Source: an uncultured Paracoccaceae bacterium (lineage in GTDB: Bacteria; Pseudomonadota; Alphaproteobacteria; Rhodobacterales; Rhodobacteraceae). From it: 37,584 nucleotides of DNA. This document shows, piece by piece, positions 8,903 to 17,114 of the stretch; position 1 is the stretch's first letter, and each line of letters opens with the position of its first letter. The notes beneath the pieces were generated by a model. The model was not told the origin of the DNA and made no database searches. It saw only the letters and a list, made by a program, of their open reading frames with translations. A program made the position numbers and the translations under genes. The stretch lies in NCBI GenBank assembly GCA_937995865.1, contig CALKJA010000152.1, positions 1 to 37,584 of the forward strand, written 5' to 3'.

Positions 8903-8912
8903 CGGCGGCGCA

Positions 8913-9593
8913 ATGAAACTCTCAGGCGACGTAAAGGCATTTGCGGACCGGTTGGGCCATGACTTTGCCCGTCCTGAACTTTTGATCACCGCGTTGACAC
9001 ATGCCTCGCTGTCATCGGCATCGCGTTCCGACAACGAACGGCTTGAATTTTTGGGTGACCGGGTGCTGGGCCTTGTGATGGCTGATGCGCTTTTGGATGT
9101 CGACAAAGGCGCCAGTGAAGGCCAGCTTGCTCCGCGCTTTAACGCCCTGGTCCGCAAAGAAACCTGCGCAGACGTCGCGCGGGAGGTTGGGCTTGGGGAT
9201 GTTCTCAAGCTTGGGCGATCAGAAATGCTGACGGGCGGCCGCCGCAAAGACGCGCTTTTGGGGGATGGAATGGAGGCCGTCATTGCCGCCGTCTATCGCG
9301 ATGCCGGTTTGGATGCGGCCAAAGCGATGGTGCTGCGGCTATGGGGAAACCGAATTTCGCAAGTCAAAGATGATGCACGCGATGCTAAAACCGCACTTCA
9401 GGAATGGGCCCAAGCCCGCAAGATGCAGCCGCCACGTTATGTGGAAATCGCACGCAGCGGTCCCGATCACGCACCAATCTTTACCATTGAGGCACGCCTT
9501 AGCTCGGGTGAAACTGCCCAAGCGAGTGGGCCTAACAAGCGGCAAGCTGAACAGGCTTCAGCGAAGTCCCTTATGGGGCGTCTGGTGGGCTAA
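8913..9593 (+). CDS. rnc: Ribonuclease III
   Basis: Double-strand-specific endoribonuclease for rRNA and mRNA processing. The start is taken at ATG 8913 ([18 protein letters not shown]), not the upstream ORF-track start inside lepB. The 226 residues contain the signature [18 protein letters not shown] and the second catalytic patch [18 protein letters not shown], keeping the acidic metal ligands, then a C-terminal dsRNA-binding domain (KTALQEWAQ onward, ending [17 protein letters not shown]). It follows lepB as in many proteobacteria, but era is displaced by an intervening antisense gene. Confidence 0.97.
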   Translation: MKLSGDVKAFADRLGHDFARPELLITALTHASLSSASRSDNERLEFLGDRVLGLVMADALLDVDKGASEGQLAPRFNALVRKETCADVAREVGLGDVLKLGRSEMLTGGRRKDALLGDGMEAVIAAVYRDAGLDAAKAMVLRLWGNRISQVKDDARDAKTALQEWAQARKMQPPRYVEIARSGPDHAPIFTIEARLSSGETAQASGPNKRQAEQASAKSLMGRLVG

Positions 9594-9612
9594 CTACTCC
9601 ATAGCGCCTAGC

Positions 9613-10173
9613 TTAACCGTGCTTGGCTTCGTTGTAGCGGCCCCTTTGTTTTGCATCGGCCCGCCACATTTTCTTGCGCGCATCTGTGGTTTCCAAATGC
9701 TTGTATTTGCCACCTGAGAATTTCGGCCAATCTATCGCGAGTCCCAATTTGACAAGTTCCGCCGAAAGATCCCGACCGTCTGGTAGTGTGCATGTGGCGA
9801 CAATGCGGTCATAGCTTTCGTGCGCCTCTATTGTTGCGGTGATGATCTGACCTTTGCAAAGCGCGATCATCGCGCTTTTTGAGTTTCGTCCATATGGGTG
9901 GTTCATTTCCGGTGCGTCGATACCGGATAGCCTAATATGCGTTTTGTTGATCACAATTGTATCGCCGTCGATCACCCACGCCTTGCCGGTAATGACATCT
10001 TCGTCCGTACGCGTTTTGCGCGGCGGCGGTGTTGAAGGCTGGCGTGGTGCGCGGGTTTTGCGTGCGGCACTGCGGGGTTTGCTTTTGGTCTGGGGCTTGC
10101 TTGCTTTGCGTTTAGGTTTCAGCTGGAACACGATAAAGAGTGCGAGCGCTCCAATTATCAAAAGGGCTTCCAT
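9613..10173 (-). CDS. Membrane-anchored thermonuclease-like (SNase-fold) nuclease
   Basis: 186 residues with an N-terminal hydrophobic segment (MEALLIIGALALFIVFQL), a Lys/Arg/Pro-rich linker of about 45 residues, and a staphylococcal-nuclease-like domain. The domain has WVIDGDTIVI, IRLSGIDAPEMNHPYG and ESYDRIVATC, which supply the Asp, Arg, Glu and second Arg expected at the active site. It is probably anchored facing the periplasm and degrades DNA or RNA there, but that is inference. I chose ATG 10173 because AAAGGA lies 8 nt upstream; the TTG at 10191 has no such support. It sits antisense between rnc and era. Confidence 0.88.
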   Translation of the reverse strand: MEALLIIGALALFIVFQLKPKRKASKPQTKSKPRSAARKTRAPRQPSTPPPRKTRTDEDVITGKAWVIDGDTIVINKTHIRLSGIDAPEMNHPYGRNSKSAMIALCKGQIITATIEAHESYDRIVATCTLPDGRDLSAELVKLGLAIDWPKFSGGKYKHLETTDARKKMWRADAKQRGRYNEAKHG

Positions 10174-10266
10174 AGATCGTTCCTTTGGCAATGCCGTGCA
10201 GTAGTTCTGGACCTTGCGCCTATGGTCAGTCTATTAGGCGGGTCTCCCATACCTGTGAGTATACCC

Positions 10267-11181
10267 ATGACCGAAGCCACTTCCACCCGCGCCGGATTTG
10301 TTGCGCTGATCGGAGAGCCGAATGCCGGCAAATCCACCCTCCTGAATTGGATGGTGGGGGCTAAGGTCTCGATCGTCACGCATAAGGTGCAAACCACGCG
10401 GGCGCGCATTCGAGGTGTGGCGTTAGAGGGGGATAGCCAGATTGTGTTTGTAGACACGCCTGGCCTGTTCCAACCGCGCCGCCGATTGGATCGCGCTATG
10501 GTTGCTGCGGCGTGGGGTGGGGCGGCGGATGCAGATATCACGATCCTCATGATTGAGGCGCATCGCGGTGTCACACATGGTGTGCAACGCATCCTTGAGA
10601 CCCTCAAAGAACACCCCGGGCGTATCGCCTTGGCCATCAACAAGATCGACCGCGTGGAAGCCGAAACGCTGCTCGCGCTGGCTGCAAAGCTGAATGAAGC
10701 CCATCCTTTCGAAGAGACGTTCATGATTTCGGCAGAACGCGGGCATGGGTGTGAGACGCTCAAGATCTGGTTGGCCGGTCAGATGCCGGAAGGGCCTTGG
10801 TTGTATCCCGAAGATCAGATTGCGGACCTGCCGATGCGGATGATCGCCGCCGAAATGACGCGTGAGAAACTGACGCTTCGCTTGCACCAAGAGTTGCCGT
10901 ACCAGCTGACCGTCGAAACGGAGAGCTGGCAAGAACGCAAGGACGGTTCCGCCCGGATTGACCAGCTTATCTATGTCATGCGCGATGGGCACAAAGGCAT
11001 CATCCTTGGCAAAAAGGGAGAGACGATTAAGGCCGTGTCCAAGGCAGCGCGCGAAGAGCTTGAAGAATTCTTGGGTCGCAAGGTCCATCTCTTCCTCCAG
11101 ATCAAGGTCCGTCCGGGCTGGCTAGAGGAGCGTGAGCGCTACGATGAGATGGGTTTGAATTTCCGTGACGGGAATTCATGA
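10267..11181 (+). CDS. era: GTPase Era
   Basis: Essential GTPase that binds the 3' end of 16S rRNA in 30S ribosome maturation. The G motifs are GEPNAGKST (G1), the switch TTRARIRG (G2), DTPGLF (G3), NKIDRV (G4) and ISAERGHG (G5). The C-terminal KH domain holds RDGHKGIILGKKGETIK. The frame is open from ATG 10222, but the family starts close to TRAGFVALIGEPNAGKS, so I use ATG 10267 (MTEATSTRAGF), giving 304 residues. Neither ATG has a strong ribosome binding site. It overlaps DUF1491 by ATGA. Confidence 0.95.
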   Translation: MTEATSTRAGFVALIGEPNAGKSTLLNWMVGAKVSIVTHKVQTTRARIRGVALEGDSQIVFVDTPGLFQPRRRLDRAMVAAAWGGAADADITILMIEAHRGVTHGVQRILETLKEHPGRIALAINKIDRVEAETLLALAAKLNEAHPFEETFMISAERGHGCETLKIWLAGQMPEGPWLYPEDQIADLPMRMIAAEMTREKLTLRLHQELPYQLTVETESWQERKDGSARIDQLIYVMRDGHKGIILGKKGETIKAVSKAAREELEEFLGRKVHLFLQIKVRPGWLEERERYDEMGLNFRDGNS

Positions 11182-11507
11182 GGCTTACTTCTGATGTATG
11201 GGTAGGTGCGTATCTTACCCGGCTAAGGCTGAATGATATCCCGGCCTTTGTTGTGGCGCGGGGCGATGCCACTGCCGGAGCCGTGCTTGTTAAGCTCAAT
11301 ACTTTGGATGGCAACGCCGTGTGTTATCAGCGTTCCTTTGATCTTATGACCGGGACCCGCGCGTGGATGGAGCTAAGTGCAGGCATCGAAGCGGACGTGG
11401 ATTCGGCGGTCATGTCACAGCGAAGCTTTGACCCGGATCTTTGGGTGATTGAGGTCGAAGACCGCGCAGGGCGGCATTTGTTGGATGAACCGGGGCTGTC
11501 GGAATGA
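11178..11507 (+). CDS. DUF1491 family protein
   Basis: 109 residues resembling the DUF1491 family, which in alphaproteobacteria is commonly found between era and recO. Visible features are VWVGAYLTRLRLNDIPAFVVARGDATAGAVLVKLN, QRSFDLMTG and SQRSFDPDLWVIEVEDRAGRHLLDEPGL; the paired QRSFD repeats look like a family hallmark. No catalytic motif can be seen and no function is known. It overlaps era and recO by ATGA on both sides, so the three are translated as a unit. Confidence 0.88.
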   Translation: MRLTSDVWVGAYLTRLRLNDIPAFVVARGDATAGAVLVKLNTLDGNAVCYQRSFDLMTGTRAWMELSAGIEADVDSAVMSQRSFDPDLWVIEVEDRAGRHLLDEPGLSE

Positions 11508-12217
11508 TCGAATGGCGTGATGAGGGCGTGTTGCTCACAACGCGCCGCCATGGGGAAAACGCTGCTATTATTGAGGTATTGACCGCTACCCGCGGGCGCT
11601 GCGCAGGCGTTGTCCGAGGCGGAGCCAGCCGCAAAATGGCGCCACATCTTCAGCCCGGGACCCAGCTTGATGTCACATGGAAAGCGCGGCTTGAGGATCA
11701 CTTGGGCGCGTTTGTCGTTGAACCTTTGCGCAGCCGCGCCGCGACTTTGATGAGCGATCCGCGCGCTTTGCTTGGGTTGCAATCCGTGACGGCACTTGCA
11801 GCGCGCCTATTGCCCGAACGAGAAACGGTTGGGGGATTTTATGACCAAACCGTGCAGCTTCTTGATCTAATGTGTGTGACCGAGGCGTGGCCGCTCGCCT
11901 ATTTGCGATGGGAGCTCAAAATGCTCGAGGATACGGGCTATGGCCTGAACTTATCAACATGCGCCGTCACAGGCGCGCAAGATGAATTGTGCTATGTCTC
12001 GCCCCGTTCTGGGCATGCAGTGTCAGAGGCTGGCGCGGGCGAATGGGCTGCACGGCTTCTTCCGCTGCCACAGGCAATGCTTCCAGACAATGAAGGGTCC
12101 GATACAGAGATTTCTTTGGCGATGGAGACCAGTGGGCATTTCCTAGAAAAAGCGAGTGGGGATCGCCCATTACCAGACGCGCGCAGGCGGCTTCAGGAAA
12201 TGCTGGCGCGGGGCTAG
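11504..12217 (+). CDS. recO: DNA repair protein RecO
   Basis: Mediator that helps load RecA on SSB-coated single-stranded DNA in the RecFOR pathway. At 237 residues it is the normal length. The N-terminal OB-fold begins MIEWRDEGVLLTTRRHGENAAIIEVLT and includes CAGVVRGGASRK; the helical C-terminal part has WPLAYLRWELKMLEDTGYGLNL followed by cysteines in TCAVTG and ELCYVSPRSG, which correspond to the zinc-binding region of other RecOs. It closes the plus-strand housekeeping block. Its stop codon shares CTAG with the stop of the convergent META gene. Confidence 0.95.
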   Translation: MIEWRDEGVLLTTRRHGENAAIIEVLTATRGRCAGVVRGGASRKMAPHLQPGTQLDVTWKARLEDHLGAFVVEPLRSRAATLMSDPRALLGLQSVTALAARLLPERETVGGFYDQTVQLLDLMCVTEAWPLAYLRWELKMLEDTGYGLNLSTCAVTGAQDELCYVSPRSGHAVSEAGAGEWAARLLPLPQAMLPDNEGSDTEISLAMETSGHFLEKASGDRPLPDARRRLQEMLARG

Positions 12218-12603
12218 TTTCCGCGCGCTTCAAAGACCATCTGCTGTCCATTGTCATTGCTGAGGATCAGCACAGGACCCACAGCTTCTGCGAGCGTCAT
12301 GTCTCTCAAAGCTTGAAAGAACACCCTTTCCGCATCCAGTTCGCTGCAGGCCATGCGCGTTGCTATGATCGGGCCAACTTTGAACCAAGGATAGGGCGCG
12401 GTTTGCTCAGCTGAAAAACGATTGCATGGGGCCTGACCAGTCACTGTGCCCGGCTTTGTAAAGGTCAGGCTGGCGTGTGAGGGCCATGCCGCACCATCCA
12501 GTTCCGTTAGGTGCCACGTTGCGCCATCTTCGGCATACCCAGAGATCGTTTCATCGCCACATGCCCCGACAAAGAGAAGCGGGATCAGCAAGGTCCGTAT
12601 CAT
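12214..12603 (-). CDS. META-domain (HslJ-like) lipoprotein
   Basis: 129 residues with a lipoprotein signal peptide (MIRTLLIPLLFVGACGDE, lipobox VGAC with Cys at about 15), then a META domain: WHLTELDGAAW, SLTFTKPGTVTGQAPCNRFSA, GPIIATRMACSELDAERVFFQALRDM and the closing VLILSNDNGQQMVFEA. The CNRF and TRMAC segments are typical of the HslJ family, which is linked to heat or antibiotic stress in E. coli. Its ATG overlaps the stop of the upstream reductase gene by 4 bp. Function is unproven. Confidence 0.87.
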   Translation of the reverse strand: MIRTLLIPLLFVGACGDETISGYAEDGATWHLTELDGAAWPSHASLTFTKPGTVTGQAPCNRFSAEQTAPYPWFKVGPIIATRMACSELDAERVFFQALRDMTLAEAVGPVLILSNDNGQQMVFEARGN

Positions 12604-13598
12604 TTGCTCAGGATGGCCCGAGCGCTGGCCAAAATAGCTTCTTTTGCAGGGGTGAACTCCATGCCGAATGCCGATTTGGTTTGGCTGTTGTCGATTGGTG
12701 TTTGGAAACCAATACTAGGAAGGATCGATTTGATGGCGGGATCGAAGAAACCAAGCAGGCGTAGCAACCACTTCGGTGCTGTTTTGGCGCTGATTTTGCG
12801 ATCCGGGTACGCGTCCTTGAGCACTTGAGCCACGTCGGCCATGCGCATTGCTGTATCGGCGGCAACCATGCGTTTCCCGATTGTTTCTGGACGGCTCAAC
12901 GCTTCGACATGAAGACGGCTGACATCGGCAATATCAACAATAGGCAGCATCAGATCTGGAACCGCCGGATCGCCTTTGGTCAGCATGCGCTCAATAAGTT
13001 CAAGCGAGGTGCCATAATTGCTGTCCATCGGTGTGCCCACAACAAGACCGGGGTTTACCGTGGTAAGCTGCATCTCGGGATGAGCGGCGACAAAATCCCA
13101 TGCGGCCCGCTCTGCAAGTGTTTTGGATTTCACATAAGCGGCGGCGGTCGGGTGGTTTGTGTCAGTCCAATCATCGGCGCCGTAAAGATGCCCTTTGGGG
13201 CGATCGACACTCATGATCGCAACCATAGAGGAGGTCAGCACAACGCGGGTTACCCCCGCAGCTTGCGCCGCCTTGAGCGCGCGCAACGTACCGTCTACCG
13301 CTGGGCGGATCAGATCATTTTCGTCTTTGGGGTTGCTCATAGGAAAGGGCGACGCAGTGTGCAGCACGGCATCAACCCCTTCCATCGCGGCATCCCAGCC
13401 CTCATCACTACCAAGATCAAGCGCCACGAACCTAAGCTGTGCATCGGTTTGCGGTGTGCTTACGGCCGCGCGCACTTCAGCCTCGCGGGAGAGCGATCGG
13501 ACTGAGCCGACCACGCTATGACCGGCTTCAAGGAGATCGCGCGCGATGCGCTTGGCGATGAAGCCAGAGATGCCGGTAAGAAGGATGGTCTGTGACAT
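12600..13598 (-). CDS. NAD(P)-dependent epimerase/dihydroflavonol-4-reductase-like protein
   Basis: 332-residue extended short-chain dehydrogenase. The N-terminal Rossmann motif is TGISGFIAKRIARDLLEAG, followed by VDAVLHTASPF, RVVLTSSMVAIM with the catalytic Ser region, and AYVKSKTLAE with the YxxxK pair. The overall form matches the cinnamoyl-CoA/dihydroflavonol reductase group, whose bacterial members reduce various aldehydes and ketones; the substrate cannot be read from sequence. AAAGG lies upstream of the ATG. It overlaps the META lipoprotein gene and is probably co-transcribed with it, possibly also with the Hint gene upstream. Confidence 0.88.
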   Translation of the reverse strand: MSQTILLTGISGFIAKRIARDLLEAGHSVVGSVRSLSREAEVRAAVSTPQTDAQLRFVALDLGSDEGWDAAMEGVDAVLHTASPFPMSNPKDENDLIRPAVDGTLRALKAAQAAGVTRVVLTSSMVAIMSVDRPKGHLYGADDWTDTNHPTAAAYVKSKTLAERAAWDFVAAHPEMQLTTVNPGLVVGTPMDSNYGTSLELIERMLTKGDPAVPDLMLPIVDIADVSRLHVEALSRPETIGKRMVAADTAMRMADVAQVLKDAYPDRKISAKTAPKWLLRLLGFFDPAIKSILPSIGFQTPIDNSQTKSAFGMEFTPAKEAILASARAILSK

Positions 13599-13657
13599 TG
13601 CGATGGCCTTTAGCTTGTTGCTGCAAAGAGGTTCCCATAGCAGGTGGGCGAAACCGC

Positions 13658-13674
13658 AGGCCCATCAAGGGCCT
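13658..13674 (-). terminator. Small hairpin downstream of the Hint gene
   Basis: AGGCCC and GGGCCT pair around a 5-nt loop (ATCAA). On the minus strand GCGGTTTCG follows, which is only weakly U-rich. It lies in the 104-bp gap between the Hint gene and the reductase and may partly end the Hint transcript. Confidence 0.35.
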
Positions 13675-13702
13675 CCGTGAAGAATGGCGCGATTTGTTAG
13701 GC

Positions 13703-14338
13703 TTATTCCGAGTCGTCAGCCACAAGTGGGCGATTTTTGGTTAAGATCTTTTCGGTGATCTTGCCTGCGGTCTCAGCATCCATAATGGGCAAGTACGGCG
13801 CTTCGGGATGCGCGGCATCCGGCGCTACTTTGCGCAGAGCATCACTTAGATCAGAAGATGTGCCCTTACCAAGATAAAGAGTGTCACACATCAAGCCCTC
13901 AACGCGGAACGTATGATGGGTATCCGACAAGATGTGATAATAGGTGATCCCGTCCTTTGGGATTACCCGTTCAATACCAGAACTGCCAACCAGCGCAGAC
14001 ATCGGGATGAGCACCTCCGTCATATCCGCAACCCGTTCAACCAGCCGCCCCGTAGCCAGCACATGCGCATTGGCCGAAACCAACAAAGGACGGGCCGGGA
14101 CAATATTCCCCAACGCCAAAGCGGGGACATGCACGGGCTGTGCATCTGGCATAGCGGCCAGCATTTCGGTGGTGAAATGGGCGGTATGAAGGTGCAATAT
14201 TGGTCCGGTCGTTTCATCCCGGAACTCAAGCAAGTCGACACCGGGCACCAAACGCTCAATTGGGCGTAGCCCTTTGGTCGTCTGCACGAAAGTTCCGGCG
14301 GCAAAGCCGGTTGCGGCCCATGATGGCTGTTGTGTCAT
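13703..14338 (-). CDS. Hint (Hedgehog/intein) domain protein lacking the usual N-terminal nucleophile
   Basis: 211 residues resembling the Hint_2 proteins frequent in Rhodobacteraceae. It has GFAAGTFVQTTKGLRPIERLVPGVDLLEF (block A-like), the central region with RPLLVSANAHVLATG, and YYHILSDTHHTFRVEGLMCDTLYLG near the end. In most relatives the block starts with a cysteine (CFxxGT); here that position is glycine (GFAAGT), so classic thioester cleavage looks impossible. No signal peptide or repeat region is attached. AGAGGAG lies about 8 nt before the ATG. It sits downstream of the acyl-CoA dehydrogenase gene on the same strand. Function unknown. Confidence 0.8.
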   Translation of the reverse strand: MTQQPSWAATGFAAGTFVQTTKGLRPIERLVPGVDLLEFRDETTGPILHLHTAHFTTEMLAAMPDAQPVHVPALALGNIVPARPLLVSANAHVLATGRLVERVADMTEVLIPMSALVGSSGIERVIPKDGITYYHILSDTHHTFRVEGLMCDTLYLGKGTSSDLSDALRKVAPDAAHPEAPYLPIMDAETAGKITEKILTKNRPLVADDSE

Positions 14339-14432
14339 TGCGATGCTCCTCTTGCCGGAAAAGGATACCCGCGCACCGTGAGCGGGGGAAGGGCCGTCAG
14401 AAGTCTTTCATGGAATTCTGACAGATCTGACC

Positions 14433-16109
14433 TTAGGCAAGCAAACGCCGGGCGATAACTTGTGCTTGTATCTCTGCGGCGCCCTCAAAGATATTGAGAA
14501 TACGGGCATCGCACAGGATCCGGCTGATCTTGTATTCCAGCGCAAAGCCATTGCCGCCGTGAATTTGCAGGCTGCTATCTGCAGCGGCCCAAGCGACCCG
14601 CGCACCAAGAAGCTTGGCCATGCCGGCCTCAAGGTCACACCGGCGACCCTCGTCCTTTTCGACCGCTGAGAAATAAGTCAACTGGCGCGCGATCATGATC
14701 TCAACGGCTATCATCGCCAATTTGGATGCAACCCGTGGGAATTCGATAAGGCTTTTCCCGAATTGCTTGCGGTCTTCGGCGTATTGCATGCCAACATCCA
14801 ACGCCGATTGACCAACCCCAACAGCGCGTGCCGCGGTTTGGATTCGGGCGGACTCAAAGGTTTCCATAAGCTGTTTAAAGCCTTTACCTTCTTCACCGCC
14901 AAGGAGGTTCTCACCCGCCACGTGGAAGCCATCAAACCCAAGCTCGTATTCTTTCATGCCGCGATACCCGAGCACCTCAATCTCACCTCCTGTCATCCCT
15001 TCGGACGGAAACGGATTGTCGTCCGTTCCGGGGGTTTTTTCGGCAAGAAACATAGAAAGGCCACGGTGATCCGTGCTGTCAGGGTTGGTCCGCGCCAAAA
15101 GAGTCATCACATGGGTTCGCGTGGCATGAGTGATCCATGTCTTGTTGCCCGTAACCTTATAGTCATCGCCGTCTTTGATGGCGCGGGTGCGGAGCGATCC
15201 AAGGTCGGAGCCGGTATTTGGTTCTGTGAATACGGCTGTGGGCAGGATTTCAGCGGAAGCCAAGCCCGGCAACCATTTCTGCTTTTGCGCCTCTGTACCG
15301 CCGCACAAGATCAACTCGGCCGCGATTTCGGACCGGGTCCCTAGGGAGCCAACACCGATATAGCCACGCGAAAGCTCTTCCGAGACAACGCACATCGAGG
15401 CTTTGGACAGGCCGAACCCTCCATACTCTTCAGGGATAGTTAGCCCAAAGACGCCCATCTCTGCCAGTTCATCGATTGTGGCTAGCGGGATCAGCTCGTC
15501 GTTGAGGTGCCAATCATGGGCAAAGGGCTCAACTTTCTCAACGGCATACCGCCGGAACTGTGCGCGGATCATTTCAAGCTCTTCATCAAGCCCGGAGCGC
15601 CCCGTGATCGTTTCTGCGCTGTCGCGCATAAGCGCAACAAGCCGCATCCGTGCGTCTTGTGTATTGCCGCTTTGGGTCAGGGTCATGATCGCAGGAGACA
15701 TCAGCGCACGTTGGTCGTCTTGGCTTAGCCCGATATCCTGTAACCGTACCATCTCGGTTTGGTTCATCTGCAGGCCGCCATAGATCTGCCAGAGGTATTC
15801 CCCAAACGCGATCTGGTGGAGTAGCTGTTCGGTTTCGCCAAAGTCTCCAGCAGCGTCGAGCTTTTCCGCCCAAGCCTGCATCTGACGCAGGCTTTCAGTA
15901 TAGGTTGCAAGCCAAGCCAGCCCATGTGCGGCCGTTTGGTTTTGTTCGATAAGTGCGCTCGACACCCGGCCATCGACCGTCACAGTTTCGCGCACGCGAT
16001 CCTTGGCGATATTCAAAACAGCTTCTACCGGGCCAATCGCATCACGGGTCAGACCAAGGAGCCCGGGCAATAGGGGCGTATCTATTTGCATCTGTCCATC
16101 ATGAGCCAT
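14433..16109 (-). CDS. mcd: Acyl-CoA dehydrogenase, probably (2S)-methylsuccinyl-CoA dehydrogenase
   Basis: 558 residues from ATG 16109 (GAAAGGAC upstream; the longer ORF-track start has no support). The C-terminal 380 residues are a standard FAD acyl-CoA dehydrogenase: PEEYGGFGLS, FTEPNTGSDLGSLRTRA, GNKTWITHA, YAEDRKQFGKSLIEFP, IHGGNGFALEY and FEGAAEIQ with the likely catalytic Glu. The extra helical N-terminal domain of about 170 residues is the hallmark of methylsuccinyl-CoA dehydrogenase, which makes mesaconyl-C1-CoA in the ethylmalonyl-CoA pathway. Nearby pckA, etfBA and a B12 adenosyltransferase fit this role. A different long-chain acyl-CoA dehydrogenase remains possible. Confidence 0.85.
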   Translation of the reverse strand: MAHDGQMQIDTPLLPGLLGLTRDAIGPVEAVLNIAKDRVRETVTVDGRVSSALIEQNQTAAHGLAWLATYTESLRQMQAWAEKLDAAGDFGETEQLLHQIAFGEYLWQIYGGLQMNQTEMVRLQDIGLSQDDQRALMSPAIMTLTQSGNTQDARMRLVALMRDSAETITGRSGLDEELEMIRAQFRRYAVEKVEPFAHDWHLNDELIPLATIDELAEMGVFGLTIPEEYGGFGLSKASMCVVSEELSRGYIGVGSLGTRSEIAAELILCGGTEAQKQKWLPGLASAEILPTAVFTEPNTGSDLGSLRTRAIKDGDDYKVTGNKTWITHATRTHVMTLLARTNPDSTDHRGLSMFLAEKTPGTDDNPFPSEGMTGGEIEVLGYRGMKEYELGFDGFHVAGENLLGGEEGKGFKQLMETFESARIQTAARAVGVGQSALDVGMQYAEDRKQFGKSLIEFPRVASKLAMIAVEIMIARQLTYFSAVEKDEGRRCDLEAGMAKLLGARVAWAAADSSLQIHGGNGFALEYKISRILCDARILNIFEGAAEIQAQVIARRLLA

Positions 16110-16149
16110 TGGGCGCGTCCTTTCAAAGCTTCGCCTTGCACGTAATGTG

Positions 16150-16156
16150 TTTGCAA
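16150..16156. promoter_or_regulatory. TTTGCAA box in the mcd/tauE divergent promoter region
   Basis: TTTGCAA, part of GTTTGCAAGTGCAGCGCAAT, lies 41 bp upstream of the mcd ATG in the 155-bp divergent region. TTTGCAA-like sequences are, as I recall, recognised by the RamB/ScfR family that controls acyl-CoA metabolism in actinobacteria and Rhodobacterales. A related ATTTGC/GCAAAT repeat precedes the hydroxybutyryl-CoA dehydrogenase gene. Single-site evidence, so weak. Confidence 0.25.
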
Positions 16157-16264
16157 GTGCAGCGCAATAATAATTCAACATTTTTGCTCACAGCGCATGA
16201 AAATGTCTTGGTGAATTTGGCGGGTCGTGATGGAACATGACACGCCGCTGGGGTAGTATGGCGC

Positions 16265-17038
16265 ATGGATCTTAGTCTTTTCACTGCTTTAACACCCACT
16301 GTCCTTGTACTTTCGCTTTGTGTGGCGTTGGTTGCCGGGGTCATCAAAGGCGCGGTCGGCTTTGCAATGCCGCTCATTATGATCTCTGGTCTTAGCTCCA
16401 TAATGCCGCCGCCTCTCGCACTTGCAGCAATGATTCTGCCGGTTGTAGCGTCAAACGCGCTTCAAACCTTTCGGTTCGGTTTCTCGGCAGCCTTGCGCGA
16501 AGTTCGATCGTTTTGGCGATACCTGCTTATCGTTTGTGTTGCGATCCTTCTGGCAGCGCAGCTTGTGACCTTCCTGACACCGCGGGTGTTCTACATTATT
16601 CTGGGCGTTCCAGTGGTCCTTTTGTCAGTCATTCAGTTGAGCGGCTTCCAGCTCGTGATTCCGCGGGGCCGCGAGCGTTTGGCAGAGTGGGGCATCGGGC
16701 TGATCTCAGGTGTGCTTGGCGGGCTTGCGGGCACGTGGGGCCCAACCACGGTGCTTTATCTGATCGCCTTAGAAACACCCAAAGCCCGGCAAATGGTGGT
16801 ACAGGGCGTGATCTATGGCACCGGCGCAATCGCGCTTCTGGTCGCGCATTTGCAAAGCGGCCTTTTCAACGCGCAGACAGCGCCGTTTTCGGCGGCGCTC
16901 TTGTTGCCCGGGTTCGTTGGTATGGCGATTGGGTTCCGCCTCCAAGACCGGATGAATCCGGCTGTGTTCAAACGGGTAACACTTATCGTTTTGGTGGTGC
17001 TTGGACTGAATTTGATCCGCAAAGGGCTGTTTGCTTAG
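16265..17038 (+). CDS. TauE/SafE-family membrane permease (sulfite/anion exporter type)
   Basis: 257 residues with about eight transmembrane segments and the two-fold layout of TauE/SafE proteins: CVALVAGVIKGAVGFAMPLIM in the first half and LISGVLGGLAGTWGPTTVLYLIAL in the second, the repeated glycine-rich motifs of the family. Members export sulfite, sulfoacetate or other small organosulfur or carboxylate anions; nothing here fixes the substrate. It is divergent from mcd and convergent with pckA, with no obvious sulfur-metabolism partner. Confidence 0.85.
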   Translation: MDLSLFTALTPTVLVLSLCVALVAGVIKGAVGFAMPLIMISGLSSIMPPPLALAAMILPVVASNALQTFRFGFSAALREVRSFWRYLLIVCVAILLAAQLVTFLTPRVFYIILGVPVVLLSVIQLSGFQLVIPRGRERLAEWGIGLISGVLGGLAGTWGPTTVLYLIALETPKARQMVVQGVIYGTGAIALLVAHLQSGLFNAQTAPFSAALLLPGFVGMAIGFRLQDRMNPAVFKRVTLIVLVVLGLNLIRKGLFA

Positions 17039-17067
17039 TCAAAGCTCGCCAAGCGTTGGGGAGGCCG

Positions 17068-17102
17068 GGTCGCCAAGAGCAGAAGTGGGGCTCAAGGCGA
17101 CC
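17068..17102. terminator. Two-part hairpin between tauE-like gene and pckA
   Basis: GGTCGCC (17068-17074) pairs with GGCGACC (17096-17102). A symmetric AA/AA internal loop follows, then GAGC (17077-17080) pairs with GCTC (17090-17093) around a 9-nt loop. It sits between the convergent stops at 17038 and 17115. There is no U-tract on either side, so it may act as a 3' stabiliser rather than an intrinsic terminator. Confidence 0.45.
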
Positions 17103-17114
17103 GTTCAACATGTA

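Noticed and set aside
12825-13505. 226-aa plus-strand ORF over the NAD-dependent reductase gene
   Set aside because: The minus strand encodes an intact extended SDR with TGISGFIAKR and YVKSK motifs; the plus-strand translation has no motif or ribosome binding site.
13586-14350. Shared CATCGCAATG at the start codons of the Hint gene and the reductase gene
   Set aside because: Ten identical bases around two start codons, but the flanking sequences differ and the length is within chance for similar AU-poor leaders; not a convincing repeat.
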